A stretch of 64,000 nucleotides of DNA from Kordiimonas lipolytica (GCF_001550065.1 NZ_LRUB01000011.1:269141-333140); one strand, 5' to 3'. Positions 36,106 through 45,646 are shown, numbered from the stretch's first letter. Translations and numbers: made by a program. The notes: generated from the sequence alone by a model not told the origin.

Positions 36106-36180
36106 GTAACGACTAATTCGGCCTTGGCCGGACGTTACCTAACCCAGAGGGCTTACCCCCATCGCCCTCTGGGTTTCTTA
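36106..36180 (+). ncRNA. Candidate two-hairpin small RNA
   Basis: From the predicted start the transcript opens with a stem GTAACG (36106-36111) / CGTTAC (36133-36138) enclosing CGGCC/GGCCG, and closes with a 12-bp stem AACCCAGAGGGC (36141-36152) / GCCCTCTGGGTT (36164-36175) followed by TCTTA. The loop of the second stem, TTACCCCCATC, is C-rich and could pair with ribosome-binding sites. No open frame explains the terminator: both flanking genes point away or end elsewhere. I do not recognise a known RNA family. Confidence 0.45.
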
Positions 36181-36202
36181 TTGCCAAATTTCAGCTGATA
36201 TT

Positions 36203-37285
36203 TTACTCGGCGGCCGATTTTCCAGCAGCGATCGTTTCTTCAACATGCTTCCGGCGCGCATCATGTTCATCCGCCACAGCCATGTCATTCGCCTGCATGG
36301 CGTCGATATCGATGTTGGCAAAGCCCAGGATACCCATCTGGCCGTAAGCGTGCTGAATCTTGTCACCCCACAAGCCTATATCTTTTACCACGGGCACAAT
36401 ACGGCTGAACAGATTGGTGCGGAACATTTGCATACCCTGGCTGTTCTCCAGGAATTCAAGGCATTCCTTCATCGGAAAACCGAGGTTTTCCCAAACTTCT
36501 TTGTTCTGGAACCGGTCGCGCATCAGGTAGCAAGCCTCGATCAGAAATTCTTCTCGTTCGTCCCGCTCAGCCTGTGTCAGCTCTGGGTAGTAATCGCGAA
36601 GGGCCAGGCGCCCAAAAGCTACATGCCGCGCTTCATCTTGCATGACATAGGCGTTCACGGCCGAGGCCAAAGGATCTGTGCTGTGATCACGGATGTTGGA
36701 AAATGCAGCAAGTGCCAACCCTTCGATCACCACTTGCATTCCCAGGTAGGTCATATCCCAACGGCTGTCGCGCAATACTTGATCCAGAAGTGTCTTCAGC
36801 GGGCCGGTGATTGGGTAGGCAAGGCCGATTTTTTCAACCAGTTTCTTGTATGTCTCCACATGGCGCGCTTCATCCATCACCTGGGTGGATGCATAGAATT
36901 TGGCTTCCATATCCGGGACGTTTGTCACGATTTTGGCGCTGCAAATCAGCGCGCCTTGTTCGCCATGCAGGAACTGGCTGTTGCTCCAGGCTGCCTGGTG
37001 CCGGCGTGCCTCGCCTTGTTCCTTACGGGACATCTTCATAAAGAAGTCAGCGCCATAGAGCGGAAACAGCTCAATAGGAATGCCTAGAGGGTCGTCCGGG
37101 TCCAGTTCGTGCGACCAGTCGATGCGGGATTCCGTATCCCACTGCATGCTCTTGCCTTTGTTATAGAGCCCAAGCAGATCTTTCCGCTCGTCGCTATAAT
37201 TCCAGTTGAACAAGGCGTCATAGTCCTGGGGCACATCCCAGGAACAATCTTCAAGTGCTGCCGCGTAAATTGGGTCCAGTGCCAT
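36203..37285 (-). CDS. Ferritin-like diiron oxygenase-type protein
   Basis: 360 residues from the ATG at 37283-37285 (GGAGG about 10 bases upstream; ATGs at 37294 and an earlier start are possible). Four-helix diiron ligand set visible: Glu109, Glu139-x-x-His142 (DEARHVET), Glu189, Glu218-x-x-His221 (DEARHVAFG). This ExxH pair pattern is that of R2-like oxygenases such as AurF-type N-oxygenases or fatty-acid-modifying enzymes. Substrate unknown. No partner reductase or other pathway gene is adjacent. Single gene. Confidence 0.82.
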   Translation of the reverse strand: MALDPIYAAALEDCSWDVPQDYDALFNWNYSDERKDLLGLYNKGKSMQWDTESRIDWSHELDPDDPLGIPIELFPLYGADFFMKMSRKEQGEARRHQAAWSNSQFLHGEQGALICSAKIVTNVPDMEAKFYASTQVMDEARHVETYKKLVEKIGLAYPITGPLKTLLDQVLRDSRWDMTYLGMQVVIEGLALAAFSNIRDHSTDPLASAVNAYVMQDEARHVAFGRLALRDYYPELTQAERDEREEFLIEACYLMRDRFQNKEVWENLGFPMKECLEFLENSQGMQMFRTNLFSRIVPVVKDIGLWGDKIQHAYGQMGILGFANIDIDAMQANDMAVADEHDARRKHVEETIAAGKSAAE

Positions 37286-37388
37286 CGGATACATCCCTCC
37301 ATCATCCCGCACATTTATAGACGAGGAAGTCTAGTAAAGAATCCCACGCCTAGCAATAGTAATGACAATATTGTCAATAAAGTCGGTA

Positions 37389-37421
37389 TAAAAAAGGCAG
37401 CCGCGAAATCCCGCGACTGCC
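37389..37421 (-). terminator. Terminator of glnK-amt
   Basis: On the - strand: GGCAGTCGCG, loop GGATTT, CGCGGCTGCC, then TTTTTT. 10-bp stem with one T-G pair, 48 bases after the amt stop. Confidence 0.85.
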
Positions 37422-37468
37422 AAGGTTACCAGGGAGAGAAGGGCTCCGAGGTTAAAGAGTTTAAGGCC

Positions 37469-38830
37469 TTAGAAGCTAAGCTTCTGCGAGCCTTTGCCGA
37501 ACTCTGGGTAGGCCTCGAGGCCCAGTTCAGCGAGGTCTGTGCCCAGTTCCTCGTCAGATTCGTCAAGACGAATGCCGATGGTGAGCTTGAGTGCGTACCA
37601 GACGATGCCGCTTGCGATCACAACGAAAGCACCGATTGCAAGAACACCCATCAACTGAGCCAGGAACGTAGTGTCTGAGTTGGTCAGGGCGACCGCAAGC
37701 GTCCCCCAAATGCCGCAAACGAGGTGAACGGACACCGCACCGACAACATCATCGATCTTGAGCTTGTCGAAGAATGGCACGGCAAACACCACCAATACGC
37801 CACCGAAGGCACCAATCAGCGATGCAGACCATGGCTCTGGCGTCAGTGGCTCTGCCGTGATGGAAACCAGACCAGCAAGCGCACCGTTCAGCACCATGGA
37901 AAGGTCAACCTTCTTGTAGACCAGCTTGGTGGTCAGCATTGCGGCAATAGCACCGCCGGCAGCTGCCATGTTGGTATTAACAAAGATGTTGGATACCGCG
38001 ATGCTGTCGCCAGCTGTGCCGAGAGCGAGCTGAGACGCACCGTTAAAGCCGAACCAGCCGAGCCAAAGAATGAAGGTGCCCAGAGTAGCGAGCGGCAGGC
38101 TGGAGCCAGGCATCGGGCGAACCTTACCTTCAGCCGAATAGCGACCAAGACGTGGGCCGAGGATGATGGCGCCAACAAGAGCCGCCCAACCGCCAGCAGA
38201 GTGAACGAGGGTTGAACCCGCGAAATCAGAGAACTCCGCACCGAATGCACTTGCAAACCCTTCGGAGTTCAGCCAGCCGCCGCCCCATTCCCAGGAACCC
38301 TGGATCGGATAGATGATACCCGCCAGAACAGCCGTGAAGATCAGGAACGGAAAGAGCTTGATGCGCTCAGCAACCGTACCAGAGACGATCGAAGCTGTGG
38401 TGGCAACGAACACCATCTGGAAGAAGAAGTCTGAACCGGCAGCATAACCTGATGGGTCATGTTGTGCACCTTCTGCCAATGCGGCTGCGTCGTCAGGCGA
38501 CCAGAGCGAGAAGAAGGTGCCGAAATAGCCACCGTCGACGCCTGAATACATCAGGTTATAACCCATCAGCATCCACATCAGGCTCGCCAGCGCATATAGC
38601 GTAACATTCTTGAGGCAGATTTCCGCAACATTCTTGGAGCGAACTAGGCCCGCTTCAAGCATAGCGAAGCCGGCTGCCATCCACATAACCAGGAAGCCGC
38701 CGATCAGGAACAGAAGTGTATTAAAGATAAAGGCGGTCTCGCCAGTGACTTCGGCCCTTGCGGGAACGGTCATCAGCGTCGCACCGAGGCCAACTAGGGC
38801 CAGCTTTTTGAGTGTCGATTTTTCAAACAT
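37469..38830 (-). CDS. amt: Ammonium transporter Amt
   Basis: Inner-membrane trimeric ammonium channel, 453 residues, cleavable signal peptide (LALVGLGATLMTVPARAE) and eleven helices. The pore twin-His are in STLVHSAGGWAA and AVSVHLVCGIWG; the GFAMLEAGLVRSKN opening is diagnostic. Second gene after glnK (13-base gap), the standard pairing in which the PII protein plugs the channel when nitrogen is plentiful. Controlled from the glnK promoter. Confidence 0.96.
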   Translation of the reverse strand: MFEKSTLKKLALVGLGATLMTVPARAEVTGETAFIFNTLLFLIGGFLVMWMAAGFAMLEAGLVRSKNVAEICLKNVTLYALASLMWMLMGYNLMYSGVDGGYFGTFFSLWSPDDAAALAEGAQHDPSGYAAGSDFFFQMVFVATTASIVSGTVAERIKLFPFLIFTAVLAGIIYPIQGSWEWGGGWLNSEGFASAFGAEFSDFAGSTLVHSAGGWAALVGAIILGPRLGRYSAEGKVRPMPGSSLPLATLGTFILWLGWFGFNGASQLALGTAGDSIAVSNIFVNTNMAAAGGAIAAMLTTKLVYKKVDLSMVLNGALAGLVSITAEPLTPEPWSASLIGAFGGVLVVFAVPFFDKLKIDDVVGAVSVHLVCGIWGTLAVALTNSDTTFLAQLMGVLAIGAFVVIASGIVWYALKLTIGIRLDESDEELGTDLAELGLEAYPEFGKGSQKLSF

Positions 38831-38843
38831 TGATAATACTCCC

Positions 38844-39182
38844 TTAAAGCGCAGCCGAGTCTGTTTCGCCGGTCCGGATACGGATCACCTGATTGAGGTC
38901 GAGCACGAAAATCTTGCCGTCGCCGATTTGGCCAGTGTGACCGCTTTGCTGGATGGCCTCGATGGCTTGCGCCGCTACAGCGTCGTCGGTGGCGACCTCG
39001 AGTTTTACTTTGGGCAGAAAATGAACTTCATATTCGGCACCACGATAAATTTCTTTCTGGCCGCGCTGGCGCCCATAGCCCTGGACTTCGGTAACGGTCA
39101 TACCGTTGATGCCGATTTCAGCCAGGGCATCCCGAACTGGATCAAGCCGGTGCGGCTTAATGATCGCGATGATGTATTTCAT
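38844..39182 (-). CDS. glnK: PII nitrogen-regulatory protein GlnK
   Basis: 112 residues, trimeric sensor of 2-oxoglutarate and ATP/ADP. MKYIIAIIKPHRLDPVRDAL, T-loop with the uridylylation site Tyr51 (RGAEYEVHFLPK), and GQIGDGKIFV. Ends ETDSAAL. SD GGGAG before the ATG. Upstream are a near-consensus sigma-54 site and a palindromic NtrC-type site, so expression should rise when nitrogen is short. Confidence 0.96.
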   Translation of the reverse strand: MKYIIAIIKPHRLDPVRDALAEIGINGMTVTEVQGYGRQRGQKEIYRGAEYEVHFLPKVKLEVATDDAVAAQAIEAIQQSGHTGQIGDGKIFVLDLNQVIRIRTGETDSAAL

Positions 39183-39221
39183 GACAACTCCCTATGGTTG
39201 GTCTCGTTCGGGAGCTCTATC

Positions 39222-39237
39222 AGCAGGTTCCGTGCCA
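39222..39237 (-). promoter_or_regulatory. Sigma-54 promoter of glnK-amt
   Basis: On the - strand: TGGCAC (39232-39237), N5, CTGC (39223-39226), T. This differs from the TGGCAC-N5-TTGCW consensus at one base and keeps the GG and GC at the right spacing. It lies 40 bases before the glnK ATG. Confidence 0.8.
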
Positions 39238-39301
39238 GTTCTTGAAATATAAGTATAGCAACGGTTTCAGCTTCTTTATGAAAATTGCTGGCGACAATTT
39301 A

Positions 39302-39336
39302 TGCACAAAAAATATCGATTGCACAAAATTTGTGCA
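39302..39336. promoter_or_regulatory. NtrC-type activator sites upstream of glnK
   Basis: A 17-base perfect palindrome TGCACAAAATTTGTGCA (39320-39336) matches the TGCAC-N7-GTGCA form of NtrC sites, with a further TGCAC half-site at 39302-39306. It is about 95 bases upstream of the -24/-12 element, the usual enhancer distance. Confidence 0.65.
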
Positions 39337-39429
39337 TATAGCTGAGCTTAATAAAGGCAAGGGGAAATATCGCGTTAGCCGTTGCCTTTCGGCTGGTAAT
39401 CTATAGCCACCTAACGACAGGAGGAATCA

Positions 39430-40008
39430 ATGAAAGTTTACGGTGATAGCCGATCCGGCAACTGCCTGAAGGTAAAGTACGTCTGTGACTATCTGAAAAT
39501 GCCATATGAATGGGAGGAGGTTGATGTCCTGTCAGGTTTCACCCGCACGCCAGACTTTCTGGCTATTAATCCAGCCGGCCAGATTCCGACGGTCGTGTTT
39601 GATGATGGTCGGATACTGTCACAATCGAACGCTATCATAAGATATCTAGCGCGTGATAGCGGCCTGATTCCCTCCGACGACTGGCAGCAGGCCAAGATGG
39701 ATGAATGGCTTTTCTGGGAACAATACAGCCATGAGCCAGCGATTGCTGTGGTCCGCTTCCTGGTGGCCCTTAAAGGTGTTCCGCGATCCGAGATCGATCA
39801 GACTCTGGTCAGCAAGGGCGATGCCGCGCTTGACCGGATGGAACTCCAGCTTAGTCAGCAAGATTATCTGCTCGGTGACACCTTGTCGCTCGCGGATGTC
39901 GCACTCGTAGCCTATACCCAGTTCGCGGAAGAGGGCGGATTTAGCCTTGAAACCCGGCCCGCCGTTCAGGCATGGCTCCAACGGGTCAAAAGCAGGTTAA
40001 CCAGCTGA
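39430..40008 (+). CDS. Glutathione S-transferase family protein
   Basis: 192 residues: N-terminal thioredoxin-like domain (MKVYGDSRSGNCLKVKYVCDYLKMPYEWEEVD; LAINPAGQIPTVVFDDGRILSQSNAIIRYLA holds the cis-Pro and the Gln-Ser glutathione-binding turn) and a C-terminal helical domain (LLGDTLSLADVALVAY). Catalytic Ser or Cys near SRSGNC. Substrate not deducible. SD GGAGG before the ATG. Convergent with the next gene. Confidence 0.88.
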   Translation: MKVYGDSRSGNCLKVKYVCDYLKMPYEWEEVDVLSGFTRTPDFLAINPAGQIPTVVFDDGRILSQSNAIIRYLARDSGLIPSDDWQQAKMDEWLFWEQYSHEPAIAVVRFLVALKGVPRSEIDQTLVSKGDAALDRMELQLSQQDYLLGDTLSLADVALVAYTQFAEEGGFSLETRPAVQAWLQRVKSRLTS

Positions 40009-40012
40009 TCAA

Positions 40013-40465
40013 TCAATTGGAGGGCTGCTGCAGTGCCCTAGCTCGGCGCTGGGCCTCGATGATATTATTGGGGCCCGACTGCATACAGCGGCTGGTGAGA
40101 ATGCCGAAGACTTCCTGCCCGCTGGTAGCCTGGCCCGTCATAACCAACTGGAAGCCGTGTAGCCCCGCCGCTTCACCCATCAGTTCAAGCGACCCATCAC
40201 CCATATTGTTGATAGAGGCCTTGACCTCAGGGTTGCCTTTTCGTTCCACGGCCTTGGCCATGCCTTCCAGCAACTCCTTGTTCTTGCCGGAAACCATTTC
40301 AACAACTTCTGAAAACTTAAGTGGCATCAGAAAGTCTATCGCTGCAGCACCCACATTCCCATAATAGCTGCAGATTTCCTCTTGGCTGGCCGCATCGGCT
40401 GCTGGGCCAGAAAGGCTGGCTGCCACGCCCATAATCAGGCTTGTTGTCATCGTTGTCTTCTTCAT
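40013..40465 (-). CDS. Exported protein of unknown function
   Basis: 150 residues with a signal peptide (TTSLIMGVAASLSGPAADAA) and a small helical mature part with two Cys (EEICSYYG, TSRCMQSG), which may form a disulfide. I do not recognise the family. GGTAAGGTC lies before the ATG. It sits between the GST gene and the tRNA-Ser transcription unit, whose terminator lies about 95 bases upstream. Confidence 0.6.
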   Translation of the reverse strand: MKKTTMTTSLIMGVAASLSGPAADAASQEEICSYYGNVGAAAIDFLMPLKFSEVVEMVSGKNKELLEGMAKAVERKGNPEVKASINNMGDGSLELMGEAAGLHGFQLVMTGQATSGQEVFGILTSRCMQSGPNNIIEAQRRARALQQPSN

Positions 40466-40559
40466 GACCTTACCTTCATCGGTTGCTGTATGACGCCATT
40501 ATGTCAGGCGCGCCTGAACATCGGCTGAATAAATGCGTCAGAATAATGAGGATCAGAAC

Positions 40560-40590
40560 AAAAAAAGGCCACCCATGGGGTGACCTTTTT
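40560..40590 (-). terminator. Terminator of tRNA-Ser
   Basis: On the - strand: AAAAAGGTCACCCC, ATG, GGTGGCC, then seven T. It begins just after the tRNA 3' end. Confidence 0.75.
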
Positions 40591-40592
40591 AT

Positions 40593-40682
40593 TGGCGGGC
40601 AGGGTGGGATTCGAACCCACGAAGGGCTTGCACCCTTGCCGGTTTTCAAGACCGGTGCATTCAACCGCTCTGCCACCTGCCC
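40593..40682 (-). tRNA. tRNA-Ser (anticodon TGA)
   Basis: 90 bases including an encoded CCA (from TGG at 40593-40595). Acceptor GGGCAGG/CCTGCCC, D-arm GCAGAGCGGTTGAATGC, anticodon stem CCGGT/ACCGG around CTTGAAA, a long variable arm (GCAAGGGTGCAAGCCCTTC region) typical of serine tRNAs, and T-arm GGGTTCGAATCCC. Confidence 0.95.
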
Positions 40683-40957
40683 AGATGGTGATAAGTCGAA
40701 AACAGGGACGCTTTTTAGCGACTGTTTTCCTGTCCGTCCAGCCCAATTATTACGAAAATTGTTTCTGGGATAAAAAGCCTGTGGAAAAGGCGGCTTCGCG
40801 CCTTGCACATGGGGCTCTTACTTGTTAGACAAGTCTGTCCGGCCACACCATATATCGGGGGTACCTGTCGGTGGGCTGACTATATATTTGAGTTTATATT
40901 TGTTTCGGGGACCGCGGCTGCTTTTATTAGCGCTGCATAATCAAGGGGCTGAAGCTG

Positions 40958-43720
40958 GTGAGCGACAACACACCCATTACGCCGGAAGAGCGGGATATCC
41001 AGCCAATCACCATCGAAGATGAGATGAAGGCATCATACCTCGATTACGCTATGAGCGTAATTGTATCGAGGGCACTGCCGGACGTGCGGGACGGCCTGAA
41101 GCCGGTACACCGCCGGATTCTCTTCTCCATGCACGAACAAGGCTATGAATGGAACAAGCCATTCCGCAAGTCGGCACGTATCGTTGGTGACGTGATGGGT
41201 AAATACCACCCGCACGGCGATAGCGCGATTTATGACGCCTTGGTGCGGATGGCGCAGGACTTCTCCATGCGCGCGCCTCTTGTGGACGGCCAGGGTAACT
41301 TTGGCTCCATGGACGGCGATAGCGCGGCGGCCATGCGGTACACCGAAGCCCGGATGGACAAGGTTTCCTCGATGATCCTTGCGGATATCGACAAGGATAC
41401 CGTGAACTTCCAGCCTAACTATGACGAAAGCGAGCACGAACCGATTGTTCTGCCCGCCCGCTTCCCGAACCTGCTGGTAAATGGTGGCACCGGTATTGCG
41501 GTAGGTATGGCGACAAACATTCCGCCGCACAGCCTGCGGGAAGTGATCGACGGTGTTTTTGCCGTGATCGACAATCCGGACATCGACGCAATGGGCTTGA
41601 TGGAACACATCAAGGGCCCCGATTTCCCTACGGGCGGCATTATCATGGGCGTTGGCGGCATTCGCCAGGCTTATGAAACCGGCAAGGGCTCTATCACAAT
41701 CCGCAGCCGCACCCATGTTGAGGAGATCCGCAAGGACCGCTGGGCCATCGTGATCACCGAGATCCCGTTCCAGGTGAACAAATCCTCGATGATCGAAAAG
41801 ATCGCCGAATGCGTTCAGCAGAAACGCATTGAGGGCATTTCGGATATCCGGGACGAATCCGACCGCGACGGTGTACGAGTGGTGGTTGAGCTGAAGCGCG
41901 ACGGCGTGGCAGATGTAATCCTGAACCAGCTGTACCGTTTCACCCCGGTTCAAACCAGCTTCGGCATCAATATGCTGGCGCTGGATGGGGGCAGGCCAGA
42001 GCAACTTTCGCTCAAGCGTGTGCTGCAGGCCTTTATCGACTTCCGCGAGGAAGTAATCACCCGCCGCACCAAATTCGAACTGGGCAAGGCACGCGACCGC
42101 GCGCACATCATGCTCGGCCTTGTGACAGCGGTTGCCAACATTGATGAAGTAGTGGCGACAATCCGAACAGCACCGTCGCCTGCTGCTGCACGCGAGGCCC
42201 TAGCAGCCCGCAAATGGGACGCAACAGAAATCCTGCCGTATCTTGAGCTGATCAACGAGATGAGCCACCTGAACGATGATGGCACCTACCAGCTGTCTGA
42301 AGCTCAGATCAAGGCGATTCTTGACCTCCGCCTGCACCGCCTGACCGCCCTCGGTCGCGACGAAATCGGCGGAGAGCTGGAAGAACTGGCACTGAAGATC
42401 CGCGAATATCTCGAAATCCTTCAGTCCCGCGTGAAGCTTTACGAAGTGCTGCGCGGTGAGCTTGAAGCGGTTCGTGCGGAATTTGGCGACGACCGACGCA
42501 CTGAGATCGATATGAACGCCATCACAGGCTTCGATGATGAAGACCTGATCGCACGCGAAGATATGGTCGTAACAGTTACACAGAGCGGTTACATCAAACG
42601 CGTACCGCTGGCCACATACCGGGCTCAGCGCCGCGGCGGGAAAGGGCGCTCCGGCATGCAGACGAAGGATGAGGATTTCCTTTCCACCGTCTTCGTTGCC
42701 GATACCCACACGCCGGTGCTGTTCTTCTCGAACCTCGGCCAGGTATACAAAATGAAGGTGTGGAAGCTGCCGCTTGGTAACCCGCAGTCGAAAGGTAAGC
42801 CGGTGATCAACCTGCTCCCACTGAAGCAGGGCGAAACCATCGCGACAATTCTTCCGCTTCCAGAGGATGAAGATACCTGGGGCGAGCTGCAGGTCATGTT
42901 CGCGACAGCCTTTGGCAATGTTCGGCGCAACAAACTTTCCGACTTCTCCAATGTTATGTCGAACGGTAAGATTGCTATCCGGTTCTCAGATGACGATGAC
43001 AAGCTGATCGGTGTGGATGTCTGCACTGAAGACGACCACGTGCTTCTGGCGGCCAAAAAAGGCCGCGCGATCCGCTTCAAGGCAACAGACGTTCGCCTGT
43101 TCGCGGGCCGGACATCCACCGGTGTTCGCGGCATGAAGTTCGGTAAGGGTGACGAAGTCGTATCGATGAAGGTGATCAACGGCACAGATGCCACGACTGA
43201 AGAACGCGATGCGTATCTTAAGGCAGCGCCGTGGAAGACCGAGCCCGGCGAGCAAACGCTTTCAGACGAAAGGATGGCGGAACTGCAGGCCACAGAGCAG
43301 TTTATTCTTACCGTGACTAACCAGGGCTTTGGTAAACGCACCTCAAGCCATGAATACCGTCTGACCGGTCGTGGTGGTCAGGGCATTTGGAATGTGCCTT
43401 CTGATGAGCGCCTGCGGAAACAGATCGGTGACGTTGTGATGGCATCGCCGATTACCGACGACGAGCAGATTATGATGGTTACCGACCATGGCAAGCTGAT
43501 CCGTACGCCGGTTCATGATGTTCGAATTGCCTCGCGGAACACCAAGGGGGTGACACTCTTCAAGGTGGCTGATGGTGAAACGATTGTGTCGGTAGCCAAA
43601 CTTCAGGAATCTGAAGAGGATGAAGACGTTGAAGAAGGCGCTGATGGCACGGCTGAAGTCGAGGGTACTGAGGCTGAGTCAGGTGCCACAGAAGCGCCTG
43701 AAGAACCTGAGGCTGAATAA
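40958..43720 (+). CDS. gyrA: DNA gyrase subunit A
   Basis: Topoisomerase II subunit that introduces negative supercoils; 920 residues. N-terminal breakage-reunion domain with catalytic Tyr128 (AAMRYTEAR); the quinolone-determining region [13 protein letters not shown] keeps Ser89 and Asp93 (83 and 87 in E. coli), the sensitive form. The C-terminal beta-pinwheel holds the GyrA box [10 protein letters not shown]. There are inserts in the C-terminal blades and a 40-residue acidic tail. GTG start with AAGGGG upstream. Confidence 0.97.
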   Translation: MSDNTPITPEERDIQPITIEDEMKASYLDYAMSVIVSRALPDVRDGLKPVHRRILFSMHEQGYEWNKPFRKSARIVGDVMGKYHPHGDSAIYDALVRMAQDFSMRAPLVDGQGNFGSMDGDSAAAMRYTEARMDKVSSMILADIDKDTVNFQPNYDESEHEPIVLPARFPNLLVNGGTGIAVGMATNIPPHSLREVIDGVFAVIDNPDIDAMGLMEHIKGPDFPTGGIIMGVGGIRQAYETGKGSITIRSRTHVEEIRKDRWAIVITEIPFQVNKSSMIEKIAECVQQKRIEGISDIRDESDRDGVRVVVELKRDGVADVILNQLYRFTPVQTSFGINMLALDGGRPEQLSLKRVLQAFIDFREEVITRRTKFELGKARDRAHIMLGLVTAVANIDEVVATIRTAPSPAAAREALAARKWDATEILPYLELINEMSHLNDDGTYQLSEAQIKAILDLRLHRLTALGRDEIGGELEELALKIREYLEILQSRVKLYEVLRGELEAVRAEFGDDRRTEIDMNAITGFDDEDLIAREDMVVTVTQSGYIKRVPLATYRAQRRGGKGRSGMQTKDEDFLSTVFVADTHTPVLFFSNLGQVYKMKVWKLPLGNPQSKGKPVINLLPLKQGETIATILPLPEDEDTWGELQVMFATAFGNVRRNKLSDFSNVMSNGKIAIRFSDDDDKLIGVDVCTEDDHVLLAAKKGRAIRFKATDVRLFAGRTSTGVRGMKFGKGDEVVSMKVINGTDATTEERDAYLKAAPWKTEPGEQTLSDERMAELQATEQFILTVTNQGFGKRTSSHEYRLTGRGGQGIWNVPSDERLRKQIGDVVMASPITDDEQIMMVTDHGKLIRTPVHDVRIASRNTKGVTLFKVADGETIVSVAKLQESEEDEDVEEGADGTAEVEGTEAESGATEAPEEPEAE

Positions 43721-43747
43721 GACATTATTCATCTAGATCAATTTATT

Positions 43748-43784
43748 AACGCCCGGTCTTCACATGGAGGATCGGGCGTTTAAC
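43748..43784. terminator. Terminator between gyrA and the LysE-like gene
   Basis: 11-bp stem AACGCCCGGTC (43748-43758) / GATCGGGCGTT (43770-43780) with one G-T pair; flanking T/A make it usable by both convergent genes. The LysE-like stop codon lies in its right edge. Confidence 0.65.
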
Positions 43785-44415
43785 TATTGATCAGGAGAAG
43801 CGCACAAGCTCCTACCGCCAGGATCGTGCCTGAAATCTTGCTTATCAGGGAAACTGAACCCTTGCGCTTCAGTACCTCTCGCGCCCCAGTGGCTGCCAAA
43901 ACCCAGATACAGTCCAGAAACGGGGCAAGGATAGCAAACGCGACAGACAGAGTGATCAATTGCGGCATCACCGGCAAGTCAGGCGATATAAACTGTGGGA
44001 AAAAAGCCGCAAAAAACAAAATGGCTTTTGGATTGGTCGCCGCAACCGCAATCGCCGCCGTGAAGGCCTTTCCGGGCGTGCGTTCGACCACAATTTTCTT
44101 CGGGTCAGCGCCTACATCGCTTTTGCGGAACGATTTGAATGCCAAATAGGCCAGATATGCTGCGCCGCCATAGCGCACCGCACTGAGAACATCGTCCGAC
44201 AGGAACTCGATAATCGCTGAAAACCCAAGCAGATAGACCGACAGCATAATGATGCCAACCACTTCGGCGCCTGCCACAACCGCAAGGCCATGTTTCGGGC
44301 TTTCATTCAAGGTTTCGGCGATTATCAGGCTTACAATCGGCCCAGGTGTCAGCACCAGCAGCGTCACAGCGCCAAGAAATAGCCAGAAAAGAAGCGGGTC
44401 AACGGGCAGAGCCAT
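43780..44415 (-). CDS. LysE/RhtB-family exporter
   Basis: 211 residues, about six membrane helices, amino-acid exporter family. LFWLFLGAVTLLVLTPGPIVSLII is the LysE opening; AVRYGGAAYLAYLAFKSFR and AATNPKAILFFAAFFPQFI are the other conserved blocks. I use the ATG at 44413-44415 (GAGGAAG about 8 bases upstream); a longer frame extends 62 residues with no family match. Substrate unknown. Divergent from coaD. Confidence 0.9.
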   Translation of the reverse strand: MALPVDPLLFWLFLGAVTLLVLTPGPIVSLIIAETLNESPKHGLAVVAGAEVVGIIMLSVYLLGFSAIIEFLSDDVLSAVRYGGAAYLAYLAFKSFRKSDVGADPKKIVVERTPGKAFTAAIAVAATNPKAILFFAAFFPQFISPDLPVMPQLITLSVAFAILAPFLDCIWVLAATGAREVLKRKGSVSLISKISGTILAVGACALLLINS

Positions 44416-44541
44416 GGCAAAATCTTCCTCGACAGCGTACGATTGTGCTCTAAATGGCACTTGGCCCTTGTTTTTTGGGGCAGTTTCGGGAATGTTGCTG
44501 GCAAGCAACCATATTGCAAGACTTTTTCTTGGGGAGTAGCT

Positions 44542-45057
44542 GTGACAAAACAGCGTATAGGCGTATATCCTGGCACGTTCGATCCAATCACTAACGGGCA
44601 CCTCGACATTATCAAGCGCGGCCTGCGCCTTGTCGACAAAATGGTTATTGGTGTGGCCACCAATCCTAGTAAAGATCCGTTATTTACACTGGAAGAACGA
44701 GTGGCAATGGTTGATGCCGGTGCGAGGCCAATGGCAGAAGCTGCAGCCGTGGAGTTTGAAGTGGTGCAGTTCGATGAGCTGCTGATGCACTTTGCAGAGC
44801 GGGTGAATGCCTCCATCATCATTCGTGGCCTGCGCGCCGTAGCGGATTTTGAGTATGAATTCCAGATGACTGGCATGAACTATCAGATAAATCCTGATAT
44901 CGAGACCGTCTTCCTGATGGCCGACCCCCGGTACCAGACCATTGCGTCACGTCTCGTGAAAGAAGTGGCGCGCTATGGCGGCAATATCAAGAGCTTTGTA
45001 CCTGCAGACGTTGCAGCGGCCGTGGTTAAACGTGTCGCTGAGTCAAAGCGGGCCTAA
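44542..45057 (+). CDS. coaD: Pantetheine-phosphate adenylyltransferase
   Basis: Fourth step of CoA synthesis: adenylates 4'-phosphopantetheine. 171 residues from the GTG at 44542, with GGGGAG about 6 bases upstream; an upstream frame would start within the LysE-like promoter region. Class I nucleotidyltransferase: GVYPGTFDPITNGHLDII carries the TxxH-type ATP motif, NASIIIRGLRAVADFEYEFQM and ASRLVKEVARYGG (SSSxVRE-like) complete the active site. panB elsewhere in the window feeds the same pathway. Confidence 0.96.
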   Translation: MTKQRIGVYPGTFDPITNGHLDIIKRGLRLVDKMVIGVATNPSKDPLFTLEERVAMVDAGARPMAEAAAVEFEVVQFDELLMHFAERVNASIIIRGLRAVADFEYEFQMTGMNYQINPDIETVFLMADPRYQTIASRLVKEVARYGGNIKSFVPADVAAAVVKRVAESKRA

Positions 45058-45090
45058 TGGTCAAGGTTTCAGCGAACAGAAGTATCTAAA

Positions 45091-45621
45091 ATGAAACGAA
45101 TTCTGATTTTACTAGCAATGATGGTGGGCTTCATGAACGACTCTAATGCAATGGAACTGGATAAGGAAAATACCCTTTATCTTGATTTGGAAACTGGCCG
45201 CGTGGTGATCGCCATGCGCCCGGACAAGGCCCCAAAACACGTGGAGCGCATCAAGCAATTGGTGCGCGACGGCTTCTATGACGGCCTTGTGTTCCACCGT
45301 GTCATTGAAGGCTTCATGGCTCAGGGCGGCGACCCGTTGGGGACCGGCGTTGGCGGTTCCGGCCAGAACATCCCCGCAGAGTTTAATGACCTGCCGCACC
45401 TGCGCGGGACAGTATCCATGGCGCGGGCCGCATCCCCAGATAGTGCAGATAGCCAGTTCTTCATCTGTTTCAATCGCTCGGCATTCCTTGATGGCGAATA
45501 CACCGCCTGGGGCCGGGTTGTCGCAGGCATGGAACATGTGGATATGCTCAATCGCGGCGAGCCACCGGCCAATCCAAGCAAGATCGTTCGAATGCAGGTT
45601 GCAGCGGACGTTGAAGAATAG
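45091..45621 (+). CDS. Peptidylprolyl isomerase, cyclophilin type
   Basis: 176 residues with an N-terminal signal-like segment (RILILLAMMVGFMNDSNAM), so probably periplasmic. Cyclophilin core: GLVFHRVIEGFMAQGGDP carries the catalytic Arg and Phe region, FNDLPHLRGTVSMARA, SADSQFFICF, FLDGEYTAWGRVV. The Trp in EYTAWG is the one linked to cyclosporin binding in eukaryotic forms. 33 bases after coaD; terminator downstream. Confidence 0.93.
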   Translation: MKRILILLAMMVGFMNDSNAMELDKENTLYLDLETGRVVIAMRPDKAPKHVERIKQLVRDGFYDGLVFHRVIEGFMAQGGDPLGTGVGGSGQNIPAEFNDLPHLRGTVSMARAASPDSADSQFFICFNRSAFLDGEYTAWGRVVAGMEHVDMLNRGEPPANPSKIVRMQVAADVEE

Positions 45622-45646
45622 GGCGCGTTAGATCCGCACTCTTTAG

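Noticed and set aside
43621..43720. Acidic repeat-like end of gyrA as a separate feature
   Set aside because: It is a low-complexity Glu/Ala tail in frame with gyrA; such tails are common in GyrA.
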